Below are positions 40,107 through 49,301 of a stretch of DNA of 64,000 nt, one piece after another; position 1 is the stretch's first letter, and every line of letters begins with the position of its first letter. The stretch is from Pseudobdellovibrionaceae bacterium. Lineage in GTDB: Bacteria; Bdellovibrionota; Bdellovibrionia; Bdellovibrionales; Bdellovibrionaceae. Location of the stretch: contig JAKFYD010000006.1 in NCBI GenBank assembly GCA_021731025.1, forward strand, positions 1 to 64,000. The letters run 5' to 3'. The notes below the pieces were generated by a model, which worked only from the letters and a program-made list of their open reading frames with translations, had not been told where the DNA came from and made no database searches. The translations under genes were made by a program, and so were the position numbers.

Positions 40107-42295
40107 TCGAAAGAGTTCTCATTAATTTTAAAGAGCAGGTTAAAGAGCCAAGGTCGGGACCAGTCTGAAGAGTCCTCTCGCACAGGAGCAATGGCTTTAA
40201 CTCGCCAGTAGATGGGCCCGAGTGGAATTTTTCTGCGGATCAGGTAGCGCGCGACATTGTTATCTTTGTCTGTAATGACCTTGTCTTTAATAATGATTCT
40301 TTTAAAGTCTTTATCCGAAGCGACTTCGATTTCATAGGAAACCGCACTTGGATCTTTGGACCAAACTAACCAAAGAAAGGGCTCGATGTCTTTTTGCAAG
40401 AAGACGTTCACTTCGTGGCGAGGTTCTTCCAAAGTTGGTGCTGCTAATTGAGTGCGGTACTCATAAACAATAGTTTGTGGAGGCGAGTAGTCAGTCAAGG
40501 CCTGTTGATTTTCATCATAAGCGCGAACACGGGCATGATACTGGCCTGGCTTCGGCAGTTCGAATTGTTCTGTATTTGAACTGATTTCACGCTTAATAGG
40601 AGCTTTGAATGCAGGATCTTTATCGACTTCGAGAAGATATGTTTTAGCAAAGGGAATTTGTGTCCAAGTTAAATTAACATTTTTTGGTGGTGCAGGCATG
40701 CCGATCTTTTCGGACTTTTCAAAAATCTTCGTCAAGGGAGATATTTCTGGAACCGACAAGATCACTTTAATTGATCCAATTTCACTGGGGAGACTTGTCC
40801 GACCCTGAGTGCGTTTTGCCCAGACTCGAAAATAATGGTTACCAACTTTGTACTGAGTCCAGTTCCATTGCAGGGATTCGGTTTCAAAAGTTTCTTTTAC
40901 TTTGAAGTCCTTTGTTTTCGAAAGCTCAATCAGGTACGTTTTTGCATCCGCTAAGCCCTTCCAATTGACGGATGGGGCTTGCACGGCCGCAGGATTTCTT
41001 TGTGCCTGTACAGGATTAAAAATAATGTTCTTGGTGATGAGCTCTAAAGGTGCGGCTCGCTTTTCGGTGACTGAAACTTTCCAGTTACGAGCTTCTGACC
41101 AAGGACCCCTTTTTTCATTGGGCAGCAGGCCGCGGACACGAGCATAATAGATTCCAGCTTTTAATTTTTCGAGCTTAACCGAGGTCTGTTTTGTTTTTTG
41201 GCTCGCAGCAACTGCGGTGAACACGGGTGTATCGGAAAGTTGCCATTCATATTCGCCATACGTAGCAACTGAAGACCAGCTTAAAGTTGTTGCCGTAGCA
41301 AAATCTTTTCCTGCGGGAGCTTCGACTTCAAACGAAAGATCTTGGTTCACATCGGGAGATGTGATTCGTGGTGCTTCAAAGTAGCTCACAAAGAGACGAC
41401 GCACTTCTGATTTGGTTACTTCCTGCTGACTGTCGTTGATTCCCACCACGCGCCAAAAATACCAGCCGCGTTCTAAGGAAGCGGTTACAGAGTGAGGGCT
41501 AACGGACGTTAAGGAAGTGTAAATCGTTTTTGAAAAATCCAGTGCTGGAGATATCTCAACACGAAATTGATTTAATTCTGTTGCGGTCCACTCGACGGGA
41601 AAAGCTTCGCCTTTGTTGAACAAGGTGATCGGAGTTTTATCAAGAGTCACAAGACTGATCGAGGATTTAAGTTTGATCACCTCGTCTTTTTTCGCTAGGG
41701 AATTAGCGGGCGCAATTAACAAAGGTTTTTCTTTAAGCAAGGTCAAGCGTTCGTTGCTTTTTTTATCGGTGAACTGAGCTTTGCCTTCTAGAAGTTTAAT
41801 TTTAACTTTTTTCGTGCGTGATTTCTGAATTTGAACTTTGGAAGTGTCGCCGCTTTGTGGCGTTAAGTCGAATTTCTGAGTGCCGGCAGTAACTTCAAGC
41901 TGAGATTTTTCATTCAGCGCAGTCACTAAATCCCCGTAGCGAAGATCAAGTTGAATCTGACCTTGATTCATGTTCAGAGTGATCATCGAGTTTTCTTTTA
42001 CTTCGATGACGGAACCATCGTCGAATGTCAAGACCGCTCGTGAATTGCTTCCCGTGAAGATACTGTCACGAAGATATATTTTTTCGGTGTTGCTGACAGG
42101 ACGCCACAGGAAACTTTCTTCGGTTTTCCGTCTGACGTCGTTCAATGAAAGATTGAAACTGCCAATATTTTTATTCTTAGTTTCAAGCTCTTGATTGAAT
42201 AAAAGTGTATCGTCGTACAAAAAATACGAAAAGGCGCAGAAGATGGTTGCGCAGGTCCAAAAGATAAAGCGTTCAGTCCGACTAAAATTTGACAT
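40103..42295 (-). CDS. FecR-domain envelope protein with Fn3-like repeats
   Basis: N-terminal membrane helix (FIFWTCATIFCAFSYFL), then a FecR domain at about 60-130 (VYLRDSIFTG-like: IYLRDSIFTGSNSRAVLTFDDGS, DLRYGDLVT). After that come about five repeated Fn3-like units of 90-100 residues. Each ends with a WYFWRV-, YYARVRG- or YHARVRA-type strand followed by a Pro-rich turn. It should be anchored in the inner membrane with the repeats in the periplasm. FecR domains usually sense or pass signals. It is coupled to the CheA-like kinase by a 4-bp overlap and is divergent from the PP2C gene. Confidence 0.82.
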   Translation of the reverse strand: MSNFSRTERFIFWTCATIFCAFSYFLYDDTLLFNQELETKNKNIGSFNLSLNDVRRKTEESFLWRPVSNTEKIYLRDSIFTGSNSRAVLTFDDGSVIEVKENSMITLNMNQGQIQLDLRYGDLVTALNEKSQLEVTAGTQKFDLTPQSGDTSKVQIQKSRTKKVKIKLLEGKAQFTDKKSNERLTLLKEKPLLIAPANSLAKKDEVIKLKSSISLVTLDKTPITLFNKGEAFPVEWTATELNQFRVEISPALDFSKTIYTSLTSVSPHSVTASLERGWYFWRVVGINDSQQEVTKSEVRRLFVSYFEAPRITSPDVNQDLSFEVEAPAGKDFATATTLSWSSVATYGEYEWQLSDTPVFTAVAASQKTKQTSVKLEKLKAGIYYARVRGLLPNEKRGPWSEARNWKVSVTEKRAAPLELITKNIIFNPVQAQRNPAAVQAPSVNWKGLADAKTYLIELSKTKDFKVKETFETESLQWNWTQYKVGNHYFRVWAKRTQGRTSLPSEIGSIKVILSVPEISPLTKIFEKSEKIGMPAPPKNVNLTWTQIPFAKTYLLEVDKDPAFKAPIKREISSNTEQFELPKPGQYHARVRAYDENQQALTDYSPPQTIVYEYRTQLAAPTLEEPRHEVNVFLQKDIEPFLWLVWSKDPSAVSYEIEVASDKDFKRIIIKDKVITDKDNNVARYLIRRKIPLGPIYWRVKAIAPVREDSSDWSRPWLFNLLFKINENSFE

Positions 42296-42403
42296 AAGTT
42301 CTTAAAGTTACTTCGGAAAATAATAATGTATTAATGACAGACGAAGGTCTAAAGTATGTGACTTTTTGTTCAACTTGAGGCCGTCCTGTCTCAAACTAAG
42401 ATA

Positions 42404-44230
42404 GTGCAAAAACGTCGCTTCTCTATTCGCTATAAAATTCTGGCTTTATTGACTCTCATTCCCGTATTAACACTTGGTATTTTCTTGTTTATGGCTCTCA
42501 AGATTTTTCGAGAGGACAAGATGGCTTACGTCTTTGATTCGACGAGCAATCTTTCTGGCACCATGGCCAGTCAAATCAAGAATCAGCTCAATACAGTTAT
42601 GATTGGCGCTAAGCCAATATTTCAGGACTACCTATCCCAGGGAAAATTTACGAATGTTTCCCAGGCCTTATTGATTAACGACTATTACCTAGACCTTATT
42701 GCTGTCTACGAAATGGACGAAACCGGTAAGACATTAAAAATTAAGGATCATATCGAGCGTGCCCCCGAGATGTTCGAGGAGCTTTCAGTGAAAGCCGAAC
42801 AGCTTACGGCTCTGACCACGTCTCAGAATAAACCGCGTTTCGTTTATTCTTTGGATAAAGATGATCGGTTGTTTGTCGTCGAACGTGTTGTTACCGAAGA
42901 TAAACAGAAATCAATTTATTTTGGCTTTGTTGTGCGCTTTTCTGAGCTTGAACAGATGTTTTCAACTTCGGTGGCACAAAAGATTTTTTTGATTGATGGC
43001 ACGGGTAAAGTTCTTTTCGGCCCTCAAGGTACGATAGGCGAGGGCTTAACTCAAAAAATGAATCTCAATTTTTTGCGACAGGCCGAGACGATTTCCCAGG
43101 GGGTCGAGGTCTCGCGAGATCAAACCAATACAGAACATCTTGTCTCTTACGCCAAGGTTGGATTTGCGGATTTGTACATCATGACCTCAGTCATGAAGGA
43201 AAAAGCCCTCGGAGCTTTAGGTATTCTTTTAAGAAAATCAGTTATATTTTTTATCTTGTTGATCAGTTTGACGGCGATGGTCAGTTTGCTGGCCTCGAAT
43301 TCATTAACCCGGGCTTTGACTTCGCTCTTTGACGCTACAAAAAAGGTTTCCGAGGGAAAATTTAACTTTCAGGTCAATGTCACTTCGAATGACGAAGTGG
43401 GAAGCTTGGCTAAAAATTTTAATTTGATGGCCGCAGAAGTCTCACGTCTGCTGGATCAAACGGCAGAAAAAGCGCGGATGGAAAATGAATTGCGTACCGC
43501 AAAGACGGTTCAGGAAACTCTTTTTCCAGAGACGACGGCGAATCTGGGGCCACTGCAAATTTCTGGATTTTACGAACCCGCTAGTGAATGTGGGGGCGAC
43601 TGGTGGCACTACAGTAAGGTCGGAAATAAAATCTTACTTTGGATCGGCGATGCTACCGGGCATGGAGCTCCTTCGGCCCTAATTACCGCTGCCGCAAAGT
43701 CTGCTGCGACCATTATCGAAAGATTGAACGTAGGGCCAGCAAAAGCTTTAGAGCTTTTGAATCGCTGCATTTACGAATGCTCGAAAGGGCAATTGATGAT
43801 GACTTTTTTCTTGGCTTACTACGACACCACAACCGGGGTTGTGACTTATGCAAATGCTTCTCATGAAGCTCCCTTTCTAATTCGTAAATCTGGTGAAGCT
43901 TTAAAGAAGAAGCATCTTATTCCGATGAATGCGGTGAATAACCCAAGACTTGGCCAGAACCAGACGACAACCTACACCGAAGCTACCGAAAAGTTAGAGC
44001 CGGGTGATCTCATGCTTTTTTACACGGATGGAATTTCTGATATTAAGAATCCTGCAGGGGAGTCCTGGGGAGAAAGAGAATTTATCAAAGCGATCGTGAA
44101 GTCCAGTCAGGACTTTCCTACGGCCACCGATGCGGTCTCTCGCATTTCAAAAGTTTTTCAGGAGTTTCGCCAAGGTTCTTCATTAATTGATGACGTAACA
44201 TTCTTTATAGTTAAAAATAAAGAACATTGA
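42404..44230 (+). CDS. Membrane sensor PP2C/SpoIIE serine phosphatase
   Basis: 608 residues: first helix (YKILALLTLIPVLTLGIFLFMAL), a periplasmic sensor of about 250 residues (dCache-like), second helix near 280, HAMP (SLTRALTSLFDATKKVSEG ... NDEVGSLAKNFN in parts), coiled coil, then a SpoIIE/PP2C phosphatase with CGGDWWHY, WIGDATGHGAPSALI and FYTDGISDIKNP. It dephosphorylates Ser/Thr-phosphoproteins, classically STAS anti-anti-sigma factors. The start is GTG 42404 with weak ribosome binding. The STAS gene follows after 10 bp, making a partner-switching pair. Confidence 0.9.
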   Translation: MQKRRFSIRYKILALLTLIPVLTLGIFLFMALKIFREDKMAYVFDSTSNLSGTMASQIKNQLNTVMIGAKPIFQDYLSQGKFTNVSQALLINDYYLDLIAVYEMDETGKTLKIKDHIERAPEMFEELSVKAEQLTALTTSQNKPRFVYSLDKDDRLFVVERVVTEDKQKSIYFGFVVRFSELEQMFSTSVAQKIFLIDGTGKVLFGPQGTIGEGLTQKMNLNFLRQAETISQGVEVSRDQTNTEHLVSYAKVGFADLYIMTSVMKEKALGALGILLRKSVIFFILLISLTAMVSLLASNSLTRALTSLFDATKKVSEGKFNFQVNVTSNDEVGSLAKNFNLMAAEVSRLLDQTAEKARMENELRTAKTVQETLFPETTANLGPLQISGFYEPASECGGDWWHYSKVGNKILLWIGDATGHGAPSALITAAAKSAATIIERLNVGPAKALELLNRCIYECSKGQLMMTFFLAYYDTTTGVVTYANASHEAPFLIRKSGEALKKKHLIPMNAVNNPRLGQNQTTTYTEATEKLEPGDLMLFYTDGISDIKNPAGESWGEREFIKAIVKSSQDFPTATDAVSRISKVFQEFRQGSSLIDDVTFFIVKNKEH

Positions 44231-44240
44231 TGGAGTGTGA

Positions 44241-44711
44241 ATGGGTAAGCTCGACGTAAAAATGGTTAAAAATAGCGACAAATTAAACTTGGAAATGTCG
44301 GGTTCGGTTGATGAGGATGTGGACTTTCAACAGTATTCCCTAGCAGGATCAGCTCAAATTGATATCGATCTCAAGGGCATTCAAAGCATTAATTCGTGCG
44401 GAATCCGTGAATGGATCAAGTGGATTAGCACGGGCTCAAGTTCAAAAATCACTTTCAGTAATTGTCCTAAAGTTATTGTTGATCAAATTAATATGGTTGA
44501 TGGTTTTTTGCCGACGAATGCGACTGTGCACTCGTTTTTTGTTCCCTATTACAATGAAGAATCAGGTTCGGAAAAAAATATTTTATATCGACTGGGTCAT
44601 GAATACAAAGATGGATCTTTAAATCCACCGGCTGACGTGAAAGACGATGCTGGCGCGGTGATGGAGATGGACGTTATAGAATCTAAATACTTTAAATTCA
44701 TAAAAAAATGA
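44241..44711 (+). CDS. STAS-domain protein, anti-anti-sigma-like
   Basis: 156 residues. Residues 1-100 fit a STAS domain: IDIDLKGIQSINSCGIREWIKWI is the core strand-turn-helix, in which NSCG replaces the usual DSxG phosphorylation loop. The Ser is kept, Asp becomes Asn, and the next residue is Cys. Residues 100-156 are an extra acidic tail with a Tyr/Phe-rich start. It is next to the PP2C gene, which would dephosphorylate it. The matching kinase (RsbW-like) is not seen nearby. Family call is moderate because of the divergent loop. Confidence 0.7.
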   Translation: MGKLDVKMVKNSDKLNLEMSGSVDEDVDFQQYSLAGSAQIDIDLKGIQSINSCGIREWIKWISTGSSSKITFSNCPKVIVDQINMVDGFLPTNATVHSFFVPYYNEESGSEKNILYRLGHEYKDGSLNPPADVKDDAGAVMEMDVIESKYFKFIKK

Positions 44712-44798
44712 TTTTGGCCTAGGTCTAGATTTGCTTAAAGCTTTATAGAGCCGCCATAAAACTCAAAGAATCTTGAACTTCTACCGAAGAGAACGTTT

Positions 44799-46727
44799 GT
44801 GAGTACGGAAAATGTAAGAGCTTTAATTATTGAAGATGATTCCTCGCTGGGCGAAGCTATTCAAGAGGCTTTAAAGCGAGAAGGAATTAATGCTTACTGG
44901 ACCTCTCGTCCCGAAGAAGGGATTTCTTTATTTTCTTCCAATAAAGTTGAATTTGTCATCGTCGATTGTTTACTACCCCAAATGACGGGAGTCGACTTCG
45001 TCATGAAGTTGCGCCAAATGAACCCAGAGTCAAAATTTAAAATTATTTTGATGAGCGGAATTTACACGGATAAAACCTTTATCCAAGAATCTGTGAAGAA
45101 AACTCAAGCCTTATCTTTTTTGAAAAAGCCCTTCGAGCTTGAGCAAATTCTGTCTCTTGTTAAGACCGACGAGAAAAAAGAAGAGCTTCCCGCGAGAAAA
45201 ATTTTGTATCAGATCTTTTCGAAAGAAAAAGTCACTAATCGCGAAAAGAAAAAGATGCTTGAAAGCATTGACGAAGTCAGTGGATTTGATTTGCCCTTTA
45301 TTTATAGTTTATTAGCGGAAACGAAAAGCTCTGGTTACCTCAATATCTACAGTCACGATGGATCGGTTTCAGGATTGGCATTTGCCAATGGCTCTATCGT
45401 TGGTGTCGATGTCGAGGATCGGCAAACCTACCTGGGAGAATTGCTTATCCAGAGTGGATATGTGACACCTGAAGATATACAAAAGGCTCTTAAGAATAAA
45501 ACCAATAAGCGTTTAGGCCAGGCTCTTATTCAATCGAATTTAATGAGTCCCCACGCTTTGGATTTGATGATGACAGAGCAGATGAACATTCGTCTTTCAA
45601 AAACGATTGTGGATCGCCAAGTAAAATTAAATTTTGCCACATCTGATGTTGAACTGATCTCGCCAAGTATTGATTCCGATTTGCTTTTAAATTATCTGCA
45701 CGATTGGATCGCTTCAAAAATTTCTGTCTCTTGGCTAAAATCACTGTACATGATGTGGGCCGGTCATGTGATTATTCCAACAGTTTCTTTTCGCTATGAT
45801 CATCCCGCTTTAAGGATGTCCCTCGTTGAAAGTTTGGACGGGCTTGCTGGAAAAATTAAAGATTCGACTACTCTCAGTCAGCTTCTTGAAATTAAAGATT
45901 ACAATCAGGCCGCCCTTTATAAAGCTCTGCACTTTTTGCTGACTAAGGGATTGATCGTATTTTCGACTAAGGCCGGGTTCAGCAATGAAGTTGAACAGCT
46001 TAATTATTTGCAAAAAATCAGTGCCGAAATTCAGGGAAAAAATGCCTTCGAGATTTTGGAGTATGTCGGAATTGGTTCGCTAGGAGCTGGCAATGCCGAA
46101 CAGTTGCTTGTCGACTTTTTGCCAAATTTAGGAACAGAGCCAACCAATAAGGAAAGTGAACTCTATAAGTTATGGACTGGTCTTCATGCTCAATTTCGCC
46201 AAGCTGCGGTCAGCAGTCGGGATGGAACCAGTCGCAATAAATTTAAAAAAGAGACCGAAAAAAATGATGCTGAAGCAAAAATTCGGGCGACGAAATTGGT
46301 CGAAGAAGCTCGACATGAGTTGCAGCTCAATCAATACCAAAAAGCGATGGATAAAATTACGATCGCGCAAAAGCTCAGTCCACAATTTTTCCAATCCAAT
46401 ATTTATATGGCCTGGGCAAAGCTTGGACAGATGGAAACAAGGAAAAATTTTAATCGATTAAAAGATATCGAAATTGATCTTATGCAGGTTCCTCCTGACG
46501 AAAGATACGATGCTTTATATCCTTTCGTTATGGGACTTTACTACCGAGCTAAAGGCGATATCATCAACGCCAAAAAATCTTTTGATAAAGCTTTGGCATT
46601 AGATTCCAGCTTTATCGTTGCACGCCGAGAGCTAGGCAAATTGGAAGCTCAACTGAAGGCGAAGAAACAAGATATATTCAATATGGATTTAGGCCAAGTA
46701 GTCGCAGGGTTTTTTAAGAAACGTTAG
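44799..46727 (+). CDS. Receiver-domain protein with PATAN-like and TPR domains
   Basis: 642 residues starting with GTG. Receiver at 1-120: IIEDDSS, Asp in VIVDCLLP, Ser in ILMSGIY, Lys in LKKPFEL. The middle has a DUF4388/PATAN-like segment (YLNIYSHDGSVSGLAFANGSIVGVD) and LGELLIQSGYVTPEDIQKAL plus LGQALIQSNLMSP, resembling type-II-secretion GspE N-terminal repeats. The C-terminus is TPR-like (NQYQKAMDKITIAQKLSPQF). Such proteins link signalling to motility or gene control in deltaproteobacteria. It follows the STAS gene by 87 bp, with a palindromic element after its stop. Confidence 0.82.
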   Translation: MSTENVRALIIEDDSSLGEAIQEALKREGINAYWTSRPEEGISLFSSNKVEFVIVDCLLPQMTGVDFVMKLRQMNPESKFKIILMSGIYTDKTFIQESVKKTQALSFLKKPFELEQILSLVKTDEKKEELPARKILYQIFSKEKVTNREKKKMLESIDEVSGFDLPFIYSLLAETKSSGYLNIYSHDGSVSGLAFANGSIVGVDVEDRQTYLGELLIQSGYVTPEDIQKALKNKTNKRLGQALIQSNLMSPHALDLMMTEQMNIRLSKTIVDRQVKLNFATSDVELISPSIDSDLLLNYLHDWIASKISVSWLKSLYMMWAGHVIIPTVSFRYDHPALRMSLVESLDGLAGKIKDSTTLSQLLEIKDYNQAALYKALHFLLTKGLIVFSTKAGFSNEVEQLNYLQKISAEIQGKNAFEILEYVGIGSLGAGNAEQLLVDFLPNLGTEPTNKESELYKLWTGLHAQFRQAAVSSRDGTSRNKFKKETEKNDAEAKIRATKLVEEARHELQLNQYQKAMDKITIAQKLSPQFFQSNIYMAWAKLGQMETRKNFNRLKDIEIDLMQVPPDERYDALYPFVMGLYYRAKGDIINAKKSFDKALALDSSFIVARRELGKLEAQLKAKKQDIFNMDLGQVVAGFFKKR

Positions 46728-46734
46728 AAGCACT

Positions 46735-46838
46735 CTAATAAGCCTGGGCCCTTCGTTGCTTAGTCGGTCGGCTTGTGCGGCGTACTGACGTACGCCTCCG
46801 CGCCTCTCTCCTGCGCGCCTCGGTCGCAGGCTTATTAG
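46735..46838. repeat. 104-nt nested palindromic element between convergent genes
   Basis: Perfect 12-bp outer inverted repeat CTAATAAGCCTG (46735-46746) and CAGGCTTATTAG (46827-46838). Inside is a perfect 7-bp hairpin GGCGTAC-TGAC-GTACGCC (46779-46796) and a GC-rich stretch with GCGC/GCGC arms. The element is far more GC-rich than the surrounding genes. Its outline (outer 11-12-bp stem, inner hairpins) matches the 85-nt element at 16759, although the sequence differs. It sits between two convergent stops, so it may be a dispersed repeat and also a bidirectional terminator. Confidence 0.65.
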
Positions 46839-46874
46839 CGCACTTCTGATTTGGCGAACTGGTGCTGGGAATTT

Positions 46875-48653
46875 TTAGAACAGCAATGAGAGGCCTAGCT
46901 TGCCTTGCATCTGAATTTTTGAGGACGTGGTGTTGTTTTCGAAATCGCCTTGAATGAGTGAGGCTCCGTAGCTCCAGGACCATGAATTGTTGAGTTTTAG
47001 GAAGAACAGTGTGTTCAACTCGAGGAAGTATCGCAGGTCGCCGGCGCTGTTACTTGCGCCACTGTAGTAGGTCAGATCGAAGTTAAACCAATCGATGCTG
47101 GAGCCACCGAAGCTTGGATTTTCTCCTTGGTAGAACACTCCCAGTCCAAAGGAATTGTAGGTTGCAAGAGATGTTTTTAGACTTTGGAAAGGAATTTTTA
47201 TTCCCCAGGTTGGATCTACAAAATTAAATCCTGGTTTAAATCGATACATCAGCGCGGTCCGGGCTAACGAGTAATCCATAAAATCATCTTTACGGCTGAG
47301 CGCTAGGATTTGCTCGATTTGCAATCCCCAACGAAGAAAATGGGAATCCCCACGAGCTCCTAGAAAACTTTCCGACCACCAATCAAGAACAAAATTTCCG
47401 AGGAGAAGGGAAGACGATGGTTCGTAGACACCGTAGACTTTAGCATGAAATAGTGTGCCTTTTTGGACTTTGTGTGAAACAGAAAATTCACTGTTCGCCG
47501 TTTTGAAGGACATAAATCTTTTATTGTCGCTTTCGACGTCCAAGTTTTTTAAAAGCCATAAAAAATGTCCATCGGGAAAAGATTTAAGGCCCGAGTTTTT
47601 ATCTTTGATGATCACCTTAGCGTTTTCCGGAGCCCTAACATCAATGATAATTTGGTCGGAATAGGTTTTGGTCTGTAATGGAGCTAATGCATACGGACGC
47701 ATGGCTTCAGCGGGAACTGGGCCACGCAGATAGAATTCTTGTCGCATGGGTAGGCCGCCAGCGCCACGCAAGTAGAGTACAGGATCCGTAACAGGTATTT
47801 GTGCCTTCCATGATTTTCCTTCGAGGAGCTCAACTTTATCTTGTTTAGCTGGTAGGGCGCCTTCGGCACGAAGATTTAAAGTTGCACCATTTTCGCTGAC
47901 AAAGACATCTTGGAAGTCAACGGGGCTCATGCGTGTTTCAAACTCTAATAAAGCGCCGTTTTCAGAAAGCGCTTTCAAATTCAAATTCTGTTTTGGATCA
48001 TTCAGAAGAATAATCGCTTGGCCGCCATTGACGACCTGATCATTGATGATCAAGCGACTTTGTTTTTGCGAAGGCGAACGTGATTTAATTTGCATATCAT
48101 CTTTTGTGCCTGAAAAATAAAATTCCCGAGAACACAGTTGCAATCGAGAATTGTCTTCCAATTTGTGAATGCAAAACTTAATGAAAGGGAGATACTTCAT
48201 CTCATTCAAAACTTTGATGTCAATGGGGGCGCTGGTCATTCGTGCTACATCGGACCGCAAGGACAAATTTGTTGATTTTTTATTGGGAACGATACTCAAA
48301 AATTGAGGTTCAACTTTAGTGCTCCATAGAGCTTTCCCGTAGTTGTTAAATAAAATGATCTGGCCTTCGGGAACAAGAGCATAAGGCCAAGCAAAAATAA
48401 GATTAAATTTTTTATCGCCTTTATTCGGCAGAATTAATTCGAACTGAGTTTGGTCGGTATCAATCAAGATATCGCCCAATTTCATTTGTTCCGCATTCAA
48501 CAGAGTGAATTCGAATTTTTGGGGAAGGATCTGGACGTTACTTTTCTCGGGCAGAAAATTCAATGGCTCGGTGTATTTGCTCGGGACTGCCGTGTTTTCG
48601 GCTTGAGCTTGCTGTCCGCAAAAAAATAAAAGAAAGAACGCAAAGATCTTAAT
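46875..48653 (-). CDS. Secreted beta-barrel protein with apparent ATT start
   Basis: From ATT at 48653 the frame reads IKIFAFFLLFFCGQQAQA|E, an ideal signal peptide, followed by about 570 residues. AGGAG lies five bases before the ATT. No ATG, GTG or TTG fits between the upstream stop and the signal; the first ATG (48563) would skip the signal entirely. The N-terminal two thirds hold several Ig-like units (IIIDVRAPENAKVIIKDKNS and others); the last 220 residues are barrel strands ending GKLGLSLLF. Likely an outer-membrane protein. It is 8 bp downstream of the AAA-type NTPase gene, so they are cotranscribed. Confidence 0.75.
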   Translation of the reverse strand: MKIFAFFLLFFCGQQAQAENTAVPSKYTEPLNFLPEKSNVQILPQKFEFTLLNAEQMKLGDILIDTDQTQFELILPNKGDKKFNLIFAWPYALVPEGQIILFNNYGKALWSTKVEPQFLSIVPNKKSTNLSLRSDVARMTSAPIDIKVLNEMKYLPFIKFCIHKLEDNSRLQLCSREFYFSGTKDDMQIKSRSPSQKQSRLIINDQVVNGGQAIILLNDPKQNLNLKALSENGALLEFETRMSPVDFQDVFVSENGATLNLRAEGALPAKQDKVELLEGKSWKAQIPVTDPVLYLRGAGGLPMRQEFYLRGPVPAEAMRPYALAPLQTKTYSDQIIIDVRAPENAKVIIKDKNSGLKSFPDGHFLWLLKNLDVESDNKRFMSFKTANSEFSVSHKVQKGTLFHAKVYGVYEPSSSLLLGNFVLDWWSESFLGARGDSHFLRWGLQIEQILALSRKDDFMDYSLARTALMYRFKPGFNFVDPTWGIKIPFQSLKTSLATYNSFGLGVFYQGENPSFGGSSIDWFNFDLTYYSGASNSAGDLRYFLELNTLFFLKLNNSWSWSYGASLIQGDFENNTTSSKIQMQGKLGLSLLF

Positions 48654-48661
48654 ACAAGCTC

Positions 48662-49276
48662 CTATGCGGTGGTTTTGATTCCAAATTTTTTAAGGACGCT
48701 GTCATATTTTTCTCCATCTAAGATGGAAGTGATAATGCCAATAGACTTCGCCATTTTTGTTAAAAAATCATGGTCTTCGGAAACGACCACTCGTTGAGGA
48801 TGCCCATTCCAAGCTTCAACAATTTTTTTATTGAGAAGAACGGCTTCTTCATGGGATTCGGTTCGTATTGGATTATTGCTGTCATAAAAGTCCGACGAGG
48901 CGGTGTCCAAATGAATCACCCAATCATATCTTTTCAGCTCAGTCTCGCGGTCCGAATGCACGTGTTTGTAAAAATCGGACTCGCTGTAGGGCCAATAGGC
49001 GATGCTATCCAAAGAGCCACGATCACAAATAATAAGCTGAGTCGCTGAATCTTCAATGACTAAATCTTCCAGTTCGCGCTGCGTGTAATAAATCGCTTTT
49101 TGTGTATGAATACGACCATTGGGAGTTTTTCCTCGAGGGAAACCCCCGCGATAGAGAAGACTAGCAGCTTCAGGAACGATGGAAACAATGGGACCCAATT
49201 CTTTTTTTAATGTTTCAAGAAGGGTGGTTTTTCCTCCGGAGGGGCCTCCGGTCAGAACGACTTTGGTTTTATTCAT
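48662..49276 (-). CDS. AAA_28-type P-loop NTPase
   Basis: 204-residue cytoplasmic P-loop protein. Walker A GGPSGGKTTL, then EAASLLYRGGFP and the DRGSLDSIAYWP segment typical of the AAA_28 group, which is related to nucleoside and nucleotide kinases such as the NadR kinase domain. A kinase acting on a nucleotide or small metabolite is likely; the substrate is not known. It lies 25 bp after the phospholipase-D-like gene and 8 bp before the ATT-start barrel gene. Confidence 0.8.
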   Translation of the reverse strand: MNKTKVVLTGGPSGGKTTLLETLKKELGPIVSIVPEAASLLYRGGFPRGKTPNGRIHTQKAIYYTQRELEDLVIEDSATQLIICDRGSLDSIAYWPYSESDFYKHVHSDRETELKRYDWVIHLDTASSDFYDSNNPIRTESHEEAVLLNKKIVEAWNGHPQRVVVSEDHDFLTKMAKSIGIITSILDGEKYDSVLKKFGIKTTA

Positions 49277-49301
49277 GGTCTTATTGTGGAATAGAAAATT
49301 C

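Noticed and set aside
46735-46983. 82-codon Arg/Ser-rich open frame on the minus strand
   Set aside because: It is made of the palindromic element and the barrel gene's 3' end in another frame. Its composition is an artefact of the GC-rich repeat.
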